A stretch of DNA of 64,000 nt, taken from positions 36,178-100,177 of the forward strand of contig NZ_JACSQF010000016.1 in NCBI RefSeq assembly GCF_014836755.1, read 5' to 3'. A program made the translations under genes and the position numbers. How positions within the stretch are numbered: the first letter of the stretch is position 1; the number at the start of each line of letters is the position of its first letter. The DNA comes from Oerskovia merdavium. Lineage in GTDB: Bacteria > Actinomycetota > Actinomycetes > Actinomycetales > Cellulomonadaceae. Below, piece by piece: positions 17,251 through 26,267 of the stretch. The notes beneath the pieces were generated by a model. The model was not told where the DNA came from. It saw only the letters and a program-made list of their open reading frames with translations, and did no database searches.

Positions 17251-17310
17251 CACCCGGCGAGCGCCACGGCGAGAGGCCTGATCGCCGGCCGGGCTTGGCG
17301 CCGGTCGTCC

Positions 17311-18876
17311 TCACCCCGCGCCCACCGCCTTACGCATCCCGTCGACCGCACGCTCGACTGCCCCGACAGGCGTCGTGGCGCGCGCGACCGCTTCGACGTC
17401 CACGTCGAGAGCGCCCCGAAAGTACCGGGCCTCGACACGCTCCCCCGACACTGCGCGTTCGAGCGCGTCGAGGTTGTCGACCAGGCCGGGATGCCCCACC
17501 TCACGGGCTCGTTCGAGGACGTCGACGTGGAACGGCACCCCGTGCGGGAGCCCGCCTCCGGTCCCCGGGGCCCCCGGCGCGTCCAGGTCAGCGCGGACCG
17601 TGACCTGGTCCGGGCCGACGGGGTTGTCGGCGCCGTCGGTCTGGGAGATGACCTCCTGCTCGATCTCGACATGCGTGCCGCGCACCCCCGCGGGCAGGGC
17701 CATGCCCGCGAGCGGGGATCCGGCGGTCAGGACCTGCCGGACGTCGTAGCGGGGCGTCCCGCCCGGCGCCCCCGCGGCTGCTCCCGTCACGGCGGTCGCG
17801 ACGGCCATCGCGACCATGCCACCCTGCGAGTGCCCCACGAGCACGACCTCCTCGTCACCCGGGATCCCCGCCTGGCGCATCGCGTTGAGCACGTGCGCAG
17901 TGCTGTCGGCGTCCTCGCCCCGCACCAGGTCGTAGTTCGACGTCATGCTGAACGGCGTCGTCGTGTTCAAGAGCTGGGTGCCGGGCACCGTCACGACCCA
18001 GGTCGCCGAGCCGCCGTCGCCCACGTACTTCTCGATCGACACCACCGAGTCCGGCAGGTCGTTGCCCTTGCCGTAGACGACGTCGATCCCGGACAGCAGG
18101 TCCTCGGCGCTGCGGGCCGCAGGCTTGGCGAACCCGGCGGGCAGGGCGGGACCGGTGAGCTCGGTCGTCGTGACGTCCTCGTCGAACAGGCCTCGGTAGG
18201 GCTGCGAGAGGCCGCGGAGCGTCCCAGCCGCGCCCTCGACGGCCGGCCGGCCGCTGAGCGCGGACAGCGGGTTCAACGGTCTCAGCGCGACGCTCACCCC
18301 CTGGACGAACTCGTCGTGGTACGCACCGGACCCCGTGAGGAGGCGCCACGGCTGGAAGCCCTGCCCGGCTGCCATGCCTTTCGCGGCGTCCACGATCCCG
18401 GCGCCCACCATCACGCCCACCCCGGCCGCAGGAACCCGCGCGAGCAAGGAGAGCACGGTCTCGACCCCCGACTCGCCCTCCTCGTAGACCCCCGCGGCCT
18501 TCGCGAGCCGGTCGATCAGCCCGTGCAGCAGCGCCTCGGACACGATCAGGGCGTCGGTGTACGCGGCGATCTCGTCGAGCAGCGCGGAGCGGGTCGCGAC
18601 GACCTCGGGCGGCGCCGGCGCCCACGACGACGGAACCCCCGACCCGAGCGTGGGGTAGCACGCGGGCGCGCCGCCCACCCAGCGCACCGACGACCGCGGC
18701 GCCTCCACGAGCCCGCTGACCAGCCCGTGCGCGCGCCGCCCCTCGGCGAGCGCGGCCTCGACGCGGAGCACGGCCTCCGCCACGACCGCGGCGGCGGCGA
18801 GGAGGTCGGCGGTCTCGACGCTCGTGACCCCGCCCGAGATGACGATGCCCGCAGTCGGGTCCGGCGCCCTGCTCAT
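17311..18876 (-). CDS. Alpha/beta-hydrolase (lipase-like) with N-terminal helical WXG-associated domain
   Basis: 521 aa. Residues 1 to about 200 are Ala-rich helices of the kind attached to WXG/ESX substrates. The C-terminal part is an alpha/beta-hydrolase with the nucleophile elbow VLVGHSQGGMVA, preceded by TWVVTVPGTQLL. ATG 18876 overlaps the stop of the small WXG-like gene by four bases (ATGA), so the two are made together, probably as a secreted or surface complex. The protein ends facing the phosphatase gene. Candidate type VII secretion effector or cell-envelope lipase; no secretion genes are nearby. Confidence 0.75.
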   Translation of the reverse strand: MSRAPDPTAGIVISGGVTSVETADLLAAAAVVAEAVLRVEAALAEGRRAHGLVSGLVEAPRSSVRWVGGAPACYPTLGSGVPSSWAPAPPEVVATRSALLDEIAAYTDALIVSEALLHGLIDRLAKAAGVYEEGESGVETVLSLLARVPAAGVGVMVGAGIVDAAKGMAAGQGFQPWRLLTGSGAYHDEFVQGVSVALRPLNPLSALSGRPAVEGAAGTLRGLSQPYRGLFDEDVTTTELTGPALPAGFAKPAARSAEDLLSGIDVVYGKGNDLPDSVVSIEKYVGDGGSATWVVTVPGTQLLNTTTPFSMTSNYDLVRGEDADSTAHVLNAMRQAGIPGDEEVVLVGHSQGGMVAMAVATAVTGAAAGAPGGTPRYDVRQVLTAGSPLAGMALPAGVRGTHVEIEQEVISQTDGADNPVGPDQVTVRADLDAPGAPGTGGGLPHGVPFHVDVLERAREVGHPGLVDNLDALERAVSGERVEARYFRGALDVDVEAVARATTPVGAVERAVDGMRKAVGAG

Positions 18877-19148
18877 CGAAGGCTCGCCTCGGCGTTCGCG
18901 GCGTCGACGGTCCGGACGTGGCGCGCGGCGGCGCCCACGGCCCGGTCCGCCGCACGGTCCGCCCGGTACAGCTCGTGGACCGCCTCGACCACGAGGTCGC
19001 GGTAGCCATCGGATGCCTTGCCCTTCCACGCGATGTCCGCGGTCCGGCGCGCCAGGGCGATGGCCTCGGCGGCGTGGTCGGCGGCGCGCCACAGCTCGGG
19101 CCGTGGATCGGTCGCGTCGAGGGACGGAGGCGGGGAGAGGGTCGACAT
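18873..19148 (-). CDS. WXG100-like small helical protein
   Basis: 91 aa, almost entirely helical, with a central turn W-K-G (ADIAWKGKASDGYRD), the hallmark of WXG100/EsxA-like proteins. It is coupled by ATGA to the hydrolase downstream, which has a similar helical N-terminus, so the pair probably folds as a heterodimer for type VII export. A TACGGT -10-like element lies seven bases before ATG 19148 and there is no Shine-Dalgarno site, so the mRNA is probably leaderless. Confidence 0.7.
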   Translation of the reverse strand: MSTLSPPPSLDATDPRPELWRAADHAAEAIALARRTADIAWKGKASDGYRDLVVEAVHELYRADRAADRAVGAAARHVRTVDAANAEASLR

Positions 19149-19460
19149 GCCGCAGACCGTAGAGGGTCACGGACGCGCCGGGCGCGGCCCGAGCGGCCGC
19201 CTGTGGGCAACTCTCCACCAGTCGGCGCCTGTGCACGGCCTCGCTTCCGGAGGGCGGCTCGCGCAACGCTTCCTGGGGTGCGGCTCGCGCAGCGGGAGAG
19301 GTGGGGACCGGCGCCAACAGGACGACCATGACCGCCGCGGCCTCGTGCCCGCGCGTCACAGACTCCGCCCCCGGACCCCGCCCACCGCATGCCGGGCACG
19401 TGGCGAGACGACGGCGAGACGCCCGCTGCGCCGTCGGGCACCCGTGGGAGAATGGCGACC
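19149..19460. other. Divergent promoter region, WXG gene / purB
   Basis: This 312-bp gap without a gene serves both directions. It contains the -10-like element for the WXG gene and the purB Shine-Dalgarno site GGGAG (19446-19450). A copy of the over-represented 12-mer lies at 19428-19439 (minus orientation). I see no riboswitch or other structure. Confidence 0.55.
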
Positions 19461-20933
19461 ATGCCTACGGACTCCGCCGACTCCGCCGCGCCTGTGACCA
19501 CCACCCAGCGCGCCACGCTCGCCGACATCACCCCGCCCATCGCCCTGGGCCCGCTCGACGGTCGCTACCGCGGCGCCGTCGCGCCCCTGGTCGACCACCT
19601 GAGCGAGGCCGCGCTCAACCGCGAGCGCCTGCACGTCGAGGTCGAGTGGCTCATCGCCCTCACCGAGGGCCCCGTCGTCCCGGGTGCGCCCACGCTGAGC
19701 GACGCCGAGAAGGCGTACCTGCGCGCGATCGTCACCGACTTCGACGCCGCGGGCATCGCCGAGCTGGGCGAGATCGAGCGCGTCACGGTGCACGACGTCA
19801 AGGCGATCGAGTACTACATCAAGCGTCGTCTCGAGGCCGCTCCGAGCGTGCTGGGCCAGGACACGGTCCTGCCGTCGGCGGGCGAGCTGGTGCACTTCGC
19901 GTGCACGAGCGAGGACATCAACAACCTGTCGTACGCGCTCATGGTGCAGGGCGCGGTACGCGACGTGTGGCTGCCCGCCGCGACGGCCCTCGCGGACCAG
20001 CTCGCGGACATGGCGCGCGAGCACGCGGGGGTCCCGCTGCTGAGCCGCACGCACGGCCAGCCGGCGACGCCGTCCACCCTGGGCAAGGAGCTCGCGGTGC
20101 TCGCGCACCGCCTGCGCCGCCAGCTGCGCCGCATCGAGGGCGCCGAGTACCTCGGCAAGCTCAACGGCGCGACGGGCACCTACGGTGCGCACACGGTCGC
20201 GGTCCCGGGCGTCGACTGGCCGGCCGTCTCGAAGTCCTTCGTCGAGAGCCTCGGCCTCACGTGGAACCCGCTCACGACGCAGATCGAGTCGCACGACTGG
20301 CAGGCCGAGCTCTACAGCGACATGGCCCGATTCAACCGCGTCCTCCACAACCTCAGCACCGACGTGTGGACGTACATCTCGCTCGGCTTCTTCAAGCAGA
20401 TCCCGGTGCCGGGCGCGACGGGGTCCTCGACCATGCCGCACAAGGTCAACCCGATCCGCTTCGAGAACGCCGAGGCGAACCTCGAGATCTCCTGCGCGCT
20501 GCTCGACACGCTCGCCTCGACGCTCGTGACCTCGCGCCTCCAGCGCGACCTCACCGACTCCACCACGCAGCGCAACATCGGCCCGGCGTTCGGCCACTCG
20601 CTGCTCGCGATCGACAACGTCTCGCGCGGCCTGCGCGCGCTCGCGGTCAACGCGGACCTGCTCGCCGCGGACCTCGACGCCAACTGGGAGGTGCTCGGCG
20701 AGCCCATCCAGTCGGCCATGCGCGCGGCGTCGGTCGCGGGCGTCCCCGGCATGGAGAACCCGTACGAGCGCCTCAAGGACCTCACGCGCGGGCACCGCCT
20801 GACCGGCGAGGAGATGCGGGAGTTCGTCCAGGGCCTCGGCCTGCCCGACGACGTCACGCGCCGCCTCACGGACCTCACCCCGGGCACCTACACGGGTATC
20901 GCGGAGCAGCTCGTGGGCGAGTACCTGGACTGA
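19461..20933 (+). CDS. purB: Adenylosuccinate lyase
   Basis: Cleaves SAICAR and adenylosuccinate in purine synthesis. 490 aa from ATG 19461, ten bases after GGGAG; an ATG at 19452 is too close to it. The fumarase/aspartase-superfamily signature GSSTMPHKVNPIRFENAE is intact. Other blocks are SAGELVHFACTSEDINN and LLSRTHGQPATPSTLGKE. It resembles the E. coli-type enzyme with a somewhat longer N-terminus. It ends just before a family-A palindrome that probably terminates it. Confidence 0.96.
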   Translation: MPTDSADSAAPVTTTQRATLADITPPIALGPLDGRYRGAVAPLVDHLSEAALNRERLHVEVEWLIALTEGPVVPGAPTLSDAEKAYLRAIVTDFDAAGIAELGEIERVTVHDVKAIEYYIKRRLEAAPSVLGQDTVLPSAGELVHFACTSEDINNLSYALMVQGAVRDVWLPAATALADQLADMAREHAGVPLLSRTHGQPATPSTLGKELAVLAHRLRRQLRRIEGAEYLGKLNGATGTYGAHTVAVPGVDWPAVSKSFVESLGLTWNPLTTQIESHDWQAELYSDMARFNRVLHNLSTDVWTYISLGFFKQIPVPGATGSSTMPHKVNPIRFENAEANLEISCALLDTLASTLVTSRLQRDLTDSTTQRNIGPAFGHSLLAIDNVSRGLRALAVNADLLAADLDANWEVLGEPIQSAMRAASVAGVPGMENPYERLKDLTRGHRLTGEEMREFVQGLGLPDDVTRRLTDLTPGTYTGIAEQLVGEYLD

Positions 20934-20957
20934 GTCGGGGTTCACGCGGGCCCGACG

Positions 20958-21008
20958 AGAACGGGGTTGCGGTCGTTGTCCGTCGGATAGCGACCGCAAC
21001 CTCGTTCT
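20958..21008. repeat. Family A palindrome (A1)
   Basis: Arms 20958-20981 and 20985-21008 form a 24-bp stem (with G-U pairs) and a 3-nt loop. The core is AACGGGGTTGCGGTCG against CGACCGCAACCTCGTT. It sits between purB and the cellulase gene, both rightward, where it would act as the purB terminator. Confidence 0.85.
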
Positions 21009-21176
21009 GGGCGGGCGCGGGACGGCGCGAGCAGGGCTGACCTAAACGATTCACCCCCTGCCCGGGGCCCGGACCCCGGACCTACCCTCGAGCCGTCCGA
21101 CGCCGCCCCCGGCAGCGTGTCCGGACGGCGGACGGCGACGAGGCCGGCCGTCCCGCACGGCGAGGAACGGTGGACC

Positions 21177-22535
21177 ATGCCAGACCCCAGAACGCGCACA
21201 GCACTGACCGCCTCCGCGGTCGCCGTCGGACTGGTCGTGGCTGCCGCCGGCGCGGTCACGGCCGCGCAGGCCGCGCCCACGAACGGGTGCCGCGTCGACT
21301 ACGCCGTCTCGAGCCAGTGGACCGGCGGGTTCCAGGGAACCGTCGACGTCACCAACCTCGGCTCGCCCGTCAGCTCCTGGGAGCTGGCCTGGACCTTCGC
21401 CGACGGCCAGCAGGTGTCCCAGGCGTGGAACGGCACCGCGCAGCAGACCGGCAGCTCGGTCGTGGTCCGCAACGCGGCCCACAACGGGTCGCTCGCGACC
21501 GGGGCCAGCGCGTCGTTCGGCTTCATCGGGTCATGGCACGGCGCCAACTCGGTCCCGGTGTCGTTCTCGCTCGGGGGCACGGTGTGCACGGGGAAGGTCA
21601 CGCCGACGACGGAACCGACGCAGGAGCCCACGCCCACCCCGACGCCCACGCCGACGCCGACGCCGACCGATGAGCCCACGTCCGGGCCGTCGACGCCGTC
21701 CGCCCTCTATGTCGACACCACGACCCAGGCGTACACCGCCTGGAGCACGTCCTCCGGCACCACGCGGACCCTGCTGGAGAAGATCGCCCTGACCCCTCAG
21801 TCGTACTGGGTGGGGAACTGGGACGACGCCGCGCACGCCCGCGACGAGGTCGCGGACTACACGGGTCGCGCCGTGGCTGCGGGCCGCACACCCCTGCTGA
21901 CGGTCTACGCGATCCCCGGACGCGACTGCGGCAACCACTCCGCAGGGGGTGTGGGCACGAGCGAGTACGCGCGCTGGATCGACACCGTCGCGGCGGGGAT
22001 CCAGGGCGAGCCCTGGGTGGTCCTCGAGCCCGACGCCCTCGCTCAGCTCGGCGACTGCTCCGGGCAGGGAGACAGGGTCGGCTACCTGCGCTATGCGGCG
22101 CAGGCGCTCAGCGAGGCCGGCGCGCACGTCTACATCGATGCCGGGCACTCAGCCTGGTTGAGTGCCGGCGAGGTGGCTTCCCGGCTCCAGCAGGTCGGCT
22201 TCGATCATGCCGAGGGGTTCGCGCTCAACACCTCGAACTACCGGACCACGGCCGAGTCGCGCGCCTACGGCGAGCAGGTGTCGGCGCTGGTCGGTGGCAA
22301 GCCGTTCGTGATCGACACGTCGCGCAACGGCAACGGGTCGAACGGCGAGTGGTGCAACCCGCGTGGCCGTGCCCTCGGCGAGCGACCACGACTCGTCGAC
22401 GACGGCACGCACCTGGCCGCGCTCCTGTGGGTCAAGCTGCCCGGCGAGAGCGACGGTGCCTGCAACGGCGGCCCCGCCGCCGGGGCGTGGTGGCAGGACG
22501 TGGCGCTGGAGCTCGCGGCCAACGCGCAGTGGTGA
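21177..22535 (+). CDS. Secreted cellulase, CBM2 + GH6
   Basis: Endoglucanase-type beta-1,4-glucanase, exported. 452 aa from ATG 21177 (GAGGAA upstream). A signal peptide covers about residues 1-33. A family 2 cellulose-binding module spans about 37-137, bounded by C38 and C137. A Thr-Pro linker (about 142-172, six PT-type repeats) leads to a GH6 catalytic domain (175-452). GH6 motifs seen are AIPGRDCGNHSAGG (general acid Asp), VVLEPDALAQLGDC, FVIDTSRNGNG, WCNPRGRALG and LWVKLPGESDGAC. An AAACGATT element at 21044-21051 resembles a LacI-type half-operator, but the match is weak. A family-B palindrome closes the gene. Confidence 0.95.
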   Translation: MPDPRTRTALTASAVAVGLVVAAAGAVTAAQAAPTNGCRVDYAVSSQWTGGFQGTVDVTNLGSPVSSWELAWTFADGQQVSQAWNGTAQQTGSSVVVRNAAHNGSLATGASASFGFIGSWHGANSVPVSFSLGGTVCTGKVTPTTEPTQEPTPTPTPTPTPTPTDEPTSGPSTPSALYVDTTTQAYTAWSTSSGTTRTLLEKIALTPQSYWVGNWDDAAHARDEVADYTGRAVAAGRTPLLTVYAIPGRDCGNHSAGGVGTSEYARWIDTVAAGIQGEPWVVLEPDALAQLGDCSGQGDRVGYLRYAAQALSEAGAHVYIDAGHSAWLSAGEVASRLQQVGFDHAEGFALNTSNYRTTAESRAYGEQVSALVGGKPFVIDTSRNGNGSNGEWCNPRGRALGERPRLVDDGTHLAALLWVKLPGESDGACNGGPAAGAWWQDVALELAANAQW

Positions 22536-22547
22536 CGATCGGCGCAA

Positions 22548-22607
22548 CCGAGAAGTGAGTAGATGCCCCTGATTCGATCGGATCAGGGGCATCTACTCAC
22601 TTCTCGG
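22548..22607. repeat. Family B palindrome (B1)
   Basis: Arms 22548-22573 and 22582-22607 pair perfectly over 26 bp (outer CCGAGAAGTGAGTAGATGCC). The 8-nt centre is itself nearly self-complementary. It lies between the convergent cellulase and membrane-protein genes, a terminator position. Arms are identical to B3 and nearly identical to B2. Confidence 0.87.
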
Positions 22608-22649
22608 CACGACGTGGGCAATCCGACACGACTCAGACGCGGGGACGCT

Positions 22650-23759
22650 TCAGGACGGTGTCAGGTCGCCGCGTGCCCCAGAGACCCCGGTCGTGGCGCC
22701 CAGGAGCTCGTGGTGCGCCGCCCGCGCCCCGGCGAGCTCGTCGAGTCGGTTCGCGAACCATCGAGCAGCGATCATCGCAGCGAGAGAGCATGCGAGGAGC
22801 GCAAGGATGTTGCCGAGGTCCTCCGTCCCGATGTTCCGGTTCCCTGACCAGAAGATGTCCGACCGTCCAAGCCCGACACCGACTGCGACCCCCAGGAGCA
22901 CAGGCATCGACTGCCGGGTGCGCGACCACAGAGCCCCAACCCCCAGCACGACGGCGACGGCCAGGGCGACAGTCGCATCGCCCAACGTGCTCGGCCCCGC
23001 GCTGGACCACCAGGGGGTCCCGAACCTCATGTCCCCGGACATCACCGTGACGTAGCCACCGAGGGCGAGCGCCATGCACCAAGCCGTGCCGACGGCGCGG
23101 CGCCAGCCGTGCCCAGGGGTCCGACAACGGGCGTGCTCCGCGACGACCACCACGTGCGCGACCAGTCCGAGCACCCATCCGAGCTCGAGGTAGGCGGTGT
23201 GCTCGCTGCCGGCCAAGACGAGCGCTGAGACCGTGGCGATCCCCGCCAGGGCCGCGGCCCCGACCAGGACGCGACCCGTGCGAGCCAGCCCGCCGAGCAA
23301 GGCGACCATGCCTGCGCACCAGATCACCCACATCGCCACGGTCGGGACGGACGACAAGGTGTACGCGAGCAACGTGTCCTCGTCACCCACGACGGCGCCG
23401 CCACCGAGGAGCAACGACGCATAGGCGATCGCCCTGGCCGCGGGGATCACGAGAACTGCAGGAAGCAGCACGAACAGCAAGCCTGTCGCAGCGCGCCGTT
23501 CCCGAGCCGTCGCGCCCAGCGGGGCGAGCAGCCACTCCCTCGCCGCAGCGCGCAGCAGGTCGCGACGCTCGGCCGACGTCGGGCGAGACTGCCCCGGGCG
23601 GGCTCCGTCGAGCAGGTGGCCGAGCATCTCGGCCTCGTGCTCGCGCCGGTACGTGAAGGGGAAGAGGCGCACGAGCCGCCGGTAGTCGCGGACGAGCACG
23701 GGCGCGACAGGCAGCGGCTCGTCGGCGTGGCCCGCGGTGTCGGGGGCGGCGGCGCTCAC
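22650..23759 (-). CDS. Membrane protein partner of PadR regulator
   Basis: 369 aa from GTG 23759, overlapping the PadR stop by four bases (GTGA). The N-terminal ~85 residues are cytoplasmic (RDYRRLVRLFPFTYRREHEAEML, typical of membrane proteins encoded after PadR genes, quoted in part). About eight to nine membrane helices follow. Such PadR-coupled proteins often act with ABC-type exporters or in envelope stress; no specific role can be assigned. Ends facing palindrome B1. Confidence 0.72.
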   Translation of the reverse strand: MSAAAPDTAGHADEPLPVAPVLVRDYRRLVRLFPFTYRREHEAEMLGHLLDGARPGQSRPTSAERRDLLRAAAREWLLAPLGATARERRAATGLLFVLLPAVLVIPAARAIAYASLLLGGGAVVGDEDTLLAYTLSSVPTVAMWVIWCAGMVALLGGLARTGRVLVGAAALAGIATVSALVLAGSEHTAYLELGWVLGLVAHVVVVAEHARCRTPGHGWRRAVGTAWCMALALGGYVTVMSGDMRFGTPWWSSAGPSTLGDATVALAVAVVLGVGALWSRTRQSMPVLLGVAVGVGLGRSDIFWSGNRNIGTEDLGNILALLACSLAAMIAARWFANRLDELAGARAAHHELLGATTGVSGARGDLTPS

Positions 23760-24166
23760 GCGGGCACCGGCCCGGCGCCCAGGCCCGACGGCGCAGCTCC
23801 CGTCGCGCGTCCGGGTGCGCTCGCTCGGGACTTCCCGCGGGCGCCCAGCCGTTCCAGGGCACGGCGCGCCTGGGCCTCGGCTCGGAGCGCCTCGGCCTCG
23901 AGCCGTGCCCCGCCCTCGGCCGTGAGCCGGTAGTACCGGCGCAGCCGCGAGTCGACGACCTCCTCGTGGTCGACCTCGACGAGCCCGGCCGCGGCGAGCC
24001 GGTCGATCGCGCCGTAGAGCGTCCCGACGCGCAGCGTGATGCGGCCGTCCGAGCTGGCCTCGACGTCCTTGGCGATGCCGTAGCCGTGCAGCGGTCCCGC
24101 GGCGAGCGCGGACAGGATGAGGAACGCGGGTTCCTGGAGCGGTCTGGATGCCATGTCGAGGAACAT
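23756..24166 (-). CDS. PadR-family transcriptional regulator
   Basis: 136 aa. A winged helix-turn-helix with the PadR pattern (AFLILSALAAGPLHGYGIAK, GTLYGAIDRLAAAGLVE, RRYYRLTAEG) is followed by a helical dimerisation tail and an Ala/Gly-rich end. I choose ATG 24166 because ACGAGAG lies just before it and a TATGTA -10-like element about 20 bp upstream; ATG 24154 is an alternative with no site. It is coupled to the downstream membrane gene and probably autoregulates the pair. Confidence 0.85.
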   Translation of the reverse strand: MFLDMASRPLQEPAFLILSALAAGPLHGYGIAKDVEASSDGRITLRVGTLYGAIDRLAAAGLVEVDHEEVVDSRLRRYYRLTAEGGARLEAEALRAEAQARRALERLGARGKSRASAPGRATGAAPSGLGAGPVPA

Positions 24167-24240
24167 ACTCTCGTCACGAATACATAGAGCGGCGACACTC
24201 CGGCGGCGGACTCCTCGATCGCCAGCAGGCACGGGCGGCC

Positions 24241-24297
24241 TCGAGAACGAGGTTGCGGTCGCTCTCGGTCCCCTGGTGACCGCAACCTCGTTCTCGG
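24241..24297. repeat. Family A palindrome (A2), in a divergent promoter gap
   Basis: Arms 24241-24260 and 24278-24297 form a 20-bp stem (one terminal G-U) with a 17-nt loop. It lies between the start of padR (minus) and the start of the GHL10 gene (plus), so neither neighbour uses it as a 3' terminator. Confidence 0.85.
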
Positions 24298-24411
24298 CCG
24301 AGCAGATGCCGCCGCGCGACACGTCTCCACGGATGGCGTAATCCTTCACAATCAATAAGAACTGTGAAATTCTCTTCCATGCATCTGACCCGTACCAACG
24401 GAGGCATGGAC

Positions 24412-26082
24412 ATGACGCACCACCCGAGCGACCCCACGGCGGTCGCCCCCGCTCCCACCACCCCCTCGACCGAGGACACCGGCCTCGGGCGCCGCGGCTT
24501 CCTCACGCTCGCGACCGCGGGCATCGCGGCCAGCACGCTGAGCGTGACGATCGGCTCCTTCTCCCCCGCCGCGGCCGCGGCCGCACCGGACCCGACGACG
24601 GGAGCGGCGCCGTCGGGCCCGGTGCCGCGCAAGCGTGAGCTGCGCGCCATGTGGATCTCGAGCGTCGTCAACATCGACTGGCCCTCGGCCGCGGGCCTGA
24701 GCGCGGAACAGCAGAAGGCCGAGTACCTGCACTGGCTCGACGTCGCCGAGCAGTACCGGCTCAACGCCGTGTTCGTGCAGGTCAGGCCCACGGCCGACGC
24801 GTTCTGGCCCAGCCCCTACGAGCCGTGGTCGCAGTACCTGACGGGGACCCAGGGCAAGGACCCCGGCTACGACCCGCTCGCGTTCGTCGTCGAGGAGTCG
24901 CACAAGCGCAACATCGAGATCCACGCCTGGTACAACCCGTACCGCGTCTCGATGCAGGCCGACCCCGCCCAGCTCGTCCCCGAGCACCCTGCCCGCCAGC
25001 ACCCCGAGTGGGTGTGGGCCTACGGCGGCAAGCTCTACTTCGACCCGGGCCTGCCCGAGGCCCAGGAGCACATCCAGCGCGCGATCCTGCACTCGGTCGA
25101 GAACTACGACCTCGACGGCGTGCACTTCGACGACTACTTCTACCCCTACGCGGTCGCGGGGCAGACCATCCCCGACGCCCAGACCTACGCGACGCACGGC
25201 GCGGGCTTCGCGACCGTCGAGGACTGGCGCCGCCACAACGTCGACACGTTCGTGCAGTCGATCTCGCAGCGCATCAAGGCGACCAAGCCGTGGGTCAAGT
25301 TCGGGATCAGCCCGTTCGGGATCTGGCGGAACGTCTCGACCGACCCTCGCGGCTCGGCCACGAGCGGCTCGCAGTCCTACGACATGCAGTTCGCCGACAC
25401 GCGCAGATGGGTCACCGAGGGCTGGCTCGACTACATCAACCCGCAGATCTACTGGCAGATCGGGCTCGCCGTCGCGGACTACGCGCAGCTCGTGCCGTGG
25501 TGGGCCGAGGTCGCGGCGCAGTCCGGCACGCAGCTCTTCGTGGGCGAGGCGCTCTACAAGGTCACGTCGGGCGTCTTCACCGACCCGGCCGAGATGTCGA
25601 ACCACCTGACCTTCACGCAGCAGGTCGACGCCGAGGTCGCGCCCGTGCTGGGCAACGTCTACTTCTCGGCCAAGCACGTCCCCGCCGACCCGCAGGGCTC
25701 CATGACCCGGGTGCTCGAGGAGCACTACCGTCACCCCGCGCTCGTGCCCGCGATGCCCCGGCTCGGGGTCTCACCGCTGCGCGTCCCGGTCCTCGCCAAC
25801 GCCCGGCGGGTCCCCGAGGGCGTCCGGCTGCACTGGAACGACACCGGGCCGCAGCGGACCCGGGCCACGGCCTTCGCGATCTACCGGGTCGAGGGCGAGG
25901 CCCGCCGCATCGACATCGAGGACGCGGCCAACCTCGTCGCGACCGTCCGCACCTCCGGGCACGTCGTGCAGGACTGGGTGGACGAGACCGCGCTCACCGG
26001 ACGCCGCTACACCTACGTGGTCACCGCGCTCGACCGGCTCTGGAACGAGTCGCGGCCGAGCCAGGTCCGCCGGGTCGTCTGA
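24412..26082 (+). CDS. Secreted family-10-like glycoside hydrolase (GHL10/DUF187)
   Basis: 556 aa from ATG 24412, seven bases after ACGGAGG; an upstream GTG at 24364 lacks such a site. A twin-arginine signal (GRRGFLTLATAGIAAS, about residues 25-60) predicts Tat export. The TIM-barrel glycosyl-hydrolase-like domain has RELRAMWISSVVNIDWP, VFVQVRPTADAFWPS, HAWYNPYRVS, LDGVHFDDYFYPY and KFGISPFGIWRN. A fibronectin-III-like domain ends the protein. The relatives (YngK-type) act on peptidoglycan or other envelope glycans; the substrate here is inferred. Confidence 0.88.
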   Translation: MTHHPSDPTAVAPAPTTPSTEDTGLGRRGFLTLATAGIAASTLSVTIGSFSPAAAAAAPDPTTGAAPSGPVPRKRELRAMWISSVVNIDWPSAAGLSAEQQKAEYLHWLDVAEQYRLNAVFVQVRPTADAFWPSPYEPWSQYLTGTQGKDPGYDPLAFVVEESHKRNIEIHAWYNPYRVSMQADPAQLVPEHPARQHPEWVWAYGGKLYFDPGLPEAQEHIQRAILHSVENYDLDGVHFDDYFYPYAVAGQTIPDAQTYATHGAGFATVEDWRRHNVDTFVQSISQRIKATKPWVKFGISPFGIWRNVSTDPRGSATSGSQSYDMQFADTRRWVTEGWLDYINPQIYWQIGLAVADYAQLVPWWAEVAAQSGTQLFVGEALYKVTSGVFTDPAEMSNHLTFTQQVDAEVAPVLGNVYFSAKHVPADPQGSMTRVLEEHYRHPALVPAMPRLGVSPLRVPVLANARRVPEGVRLHWNDTGPQRTRATAFAIYRVEGEARRIDIEDAANLVATVRTSGHVVQDWVDETALTGRRYTYVVTALDRLWNESRPSQVRRVV

Positions 26083-26105
26083 CCTGACGCTCAGGGCTCA
26101 GGCCC

Positions 26106-26167
26106 GCCGAGAAGTGAGTAGATGCCCCCGATCCCGCCGGATCAGGGGCATCTACTCACTTCTCGGC
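26106..26167. repeat. Family B palindrome (B2)
   Basis: Arms 26106-26134 and 26139-26167 pair over 29 bp with a single C-A mismatch and a 4-nt loop (CGCC). It lies after the GHL10 gene and before the WXG gene, both rightward. Outer ends are GCCGAG and CTCGGC. Confidence 0.87.
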
Positions 26168-26267
26168 ACGGCACCGGTCGCGAGGCAGTGCTCCCGGGGC
26201 AGCGATGCCCGGGCCCCTAGGATGATGCCCGCTGCGCGGTGCAGCGATCTCGACCAGGGGGAAGATC

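Noticed and set aside
24352..25734. Minus-strand 460-codon open frame
   Set aside because: Antisense to the Tat-exported glycosidase, whose motifs are clear; the frame is a high-GC artefact.
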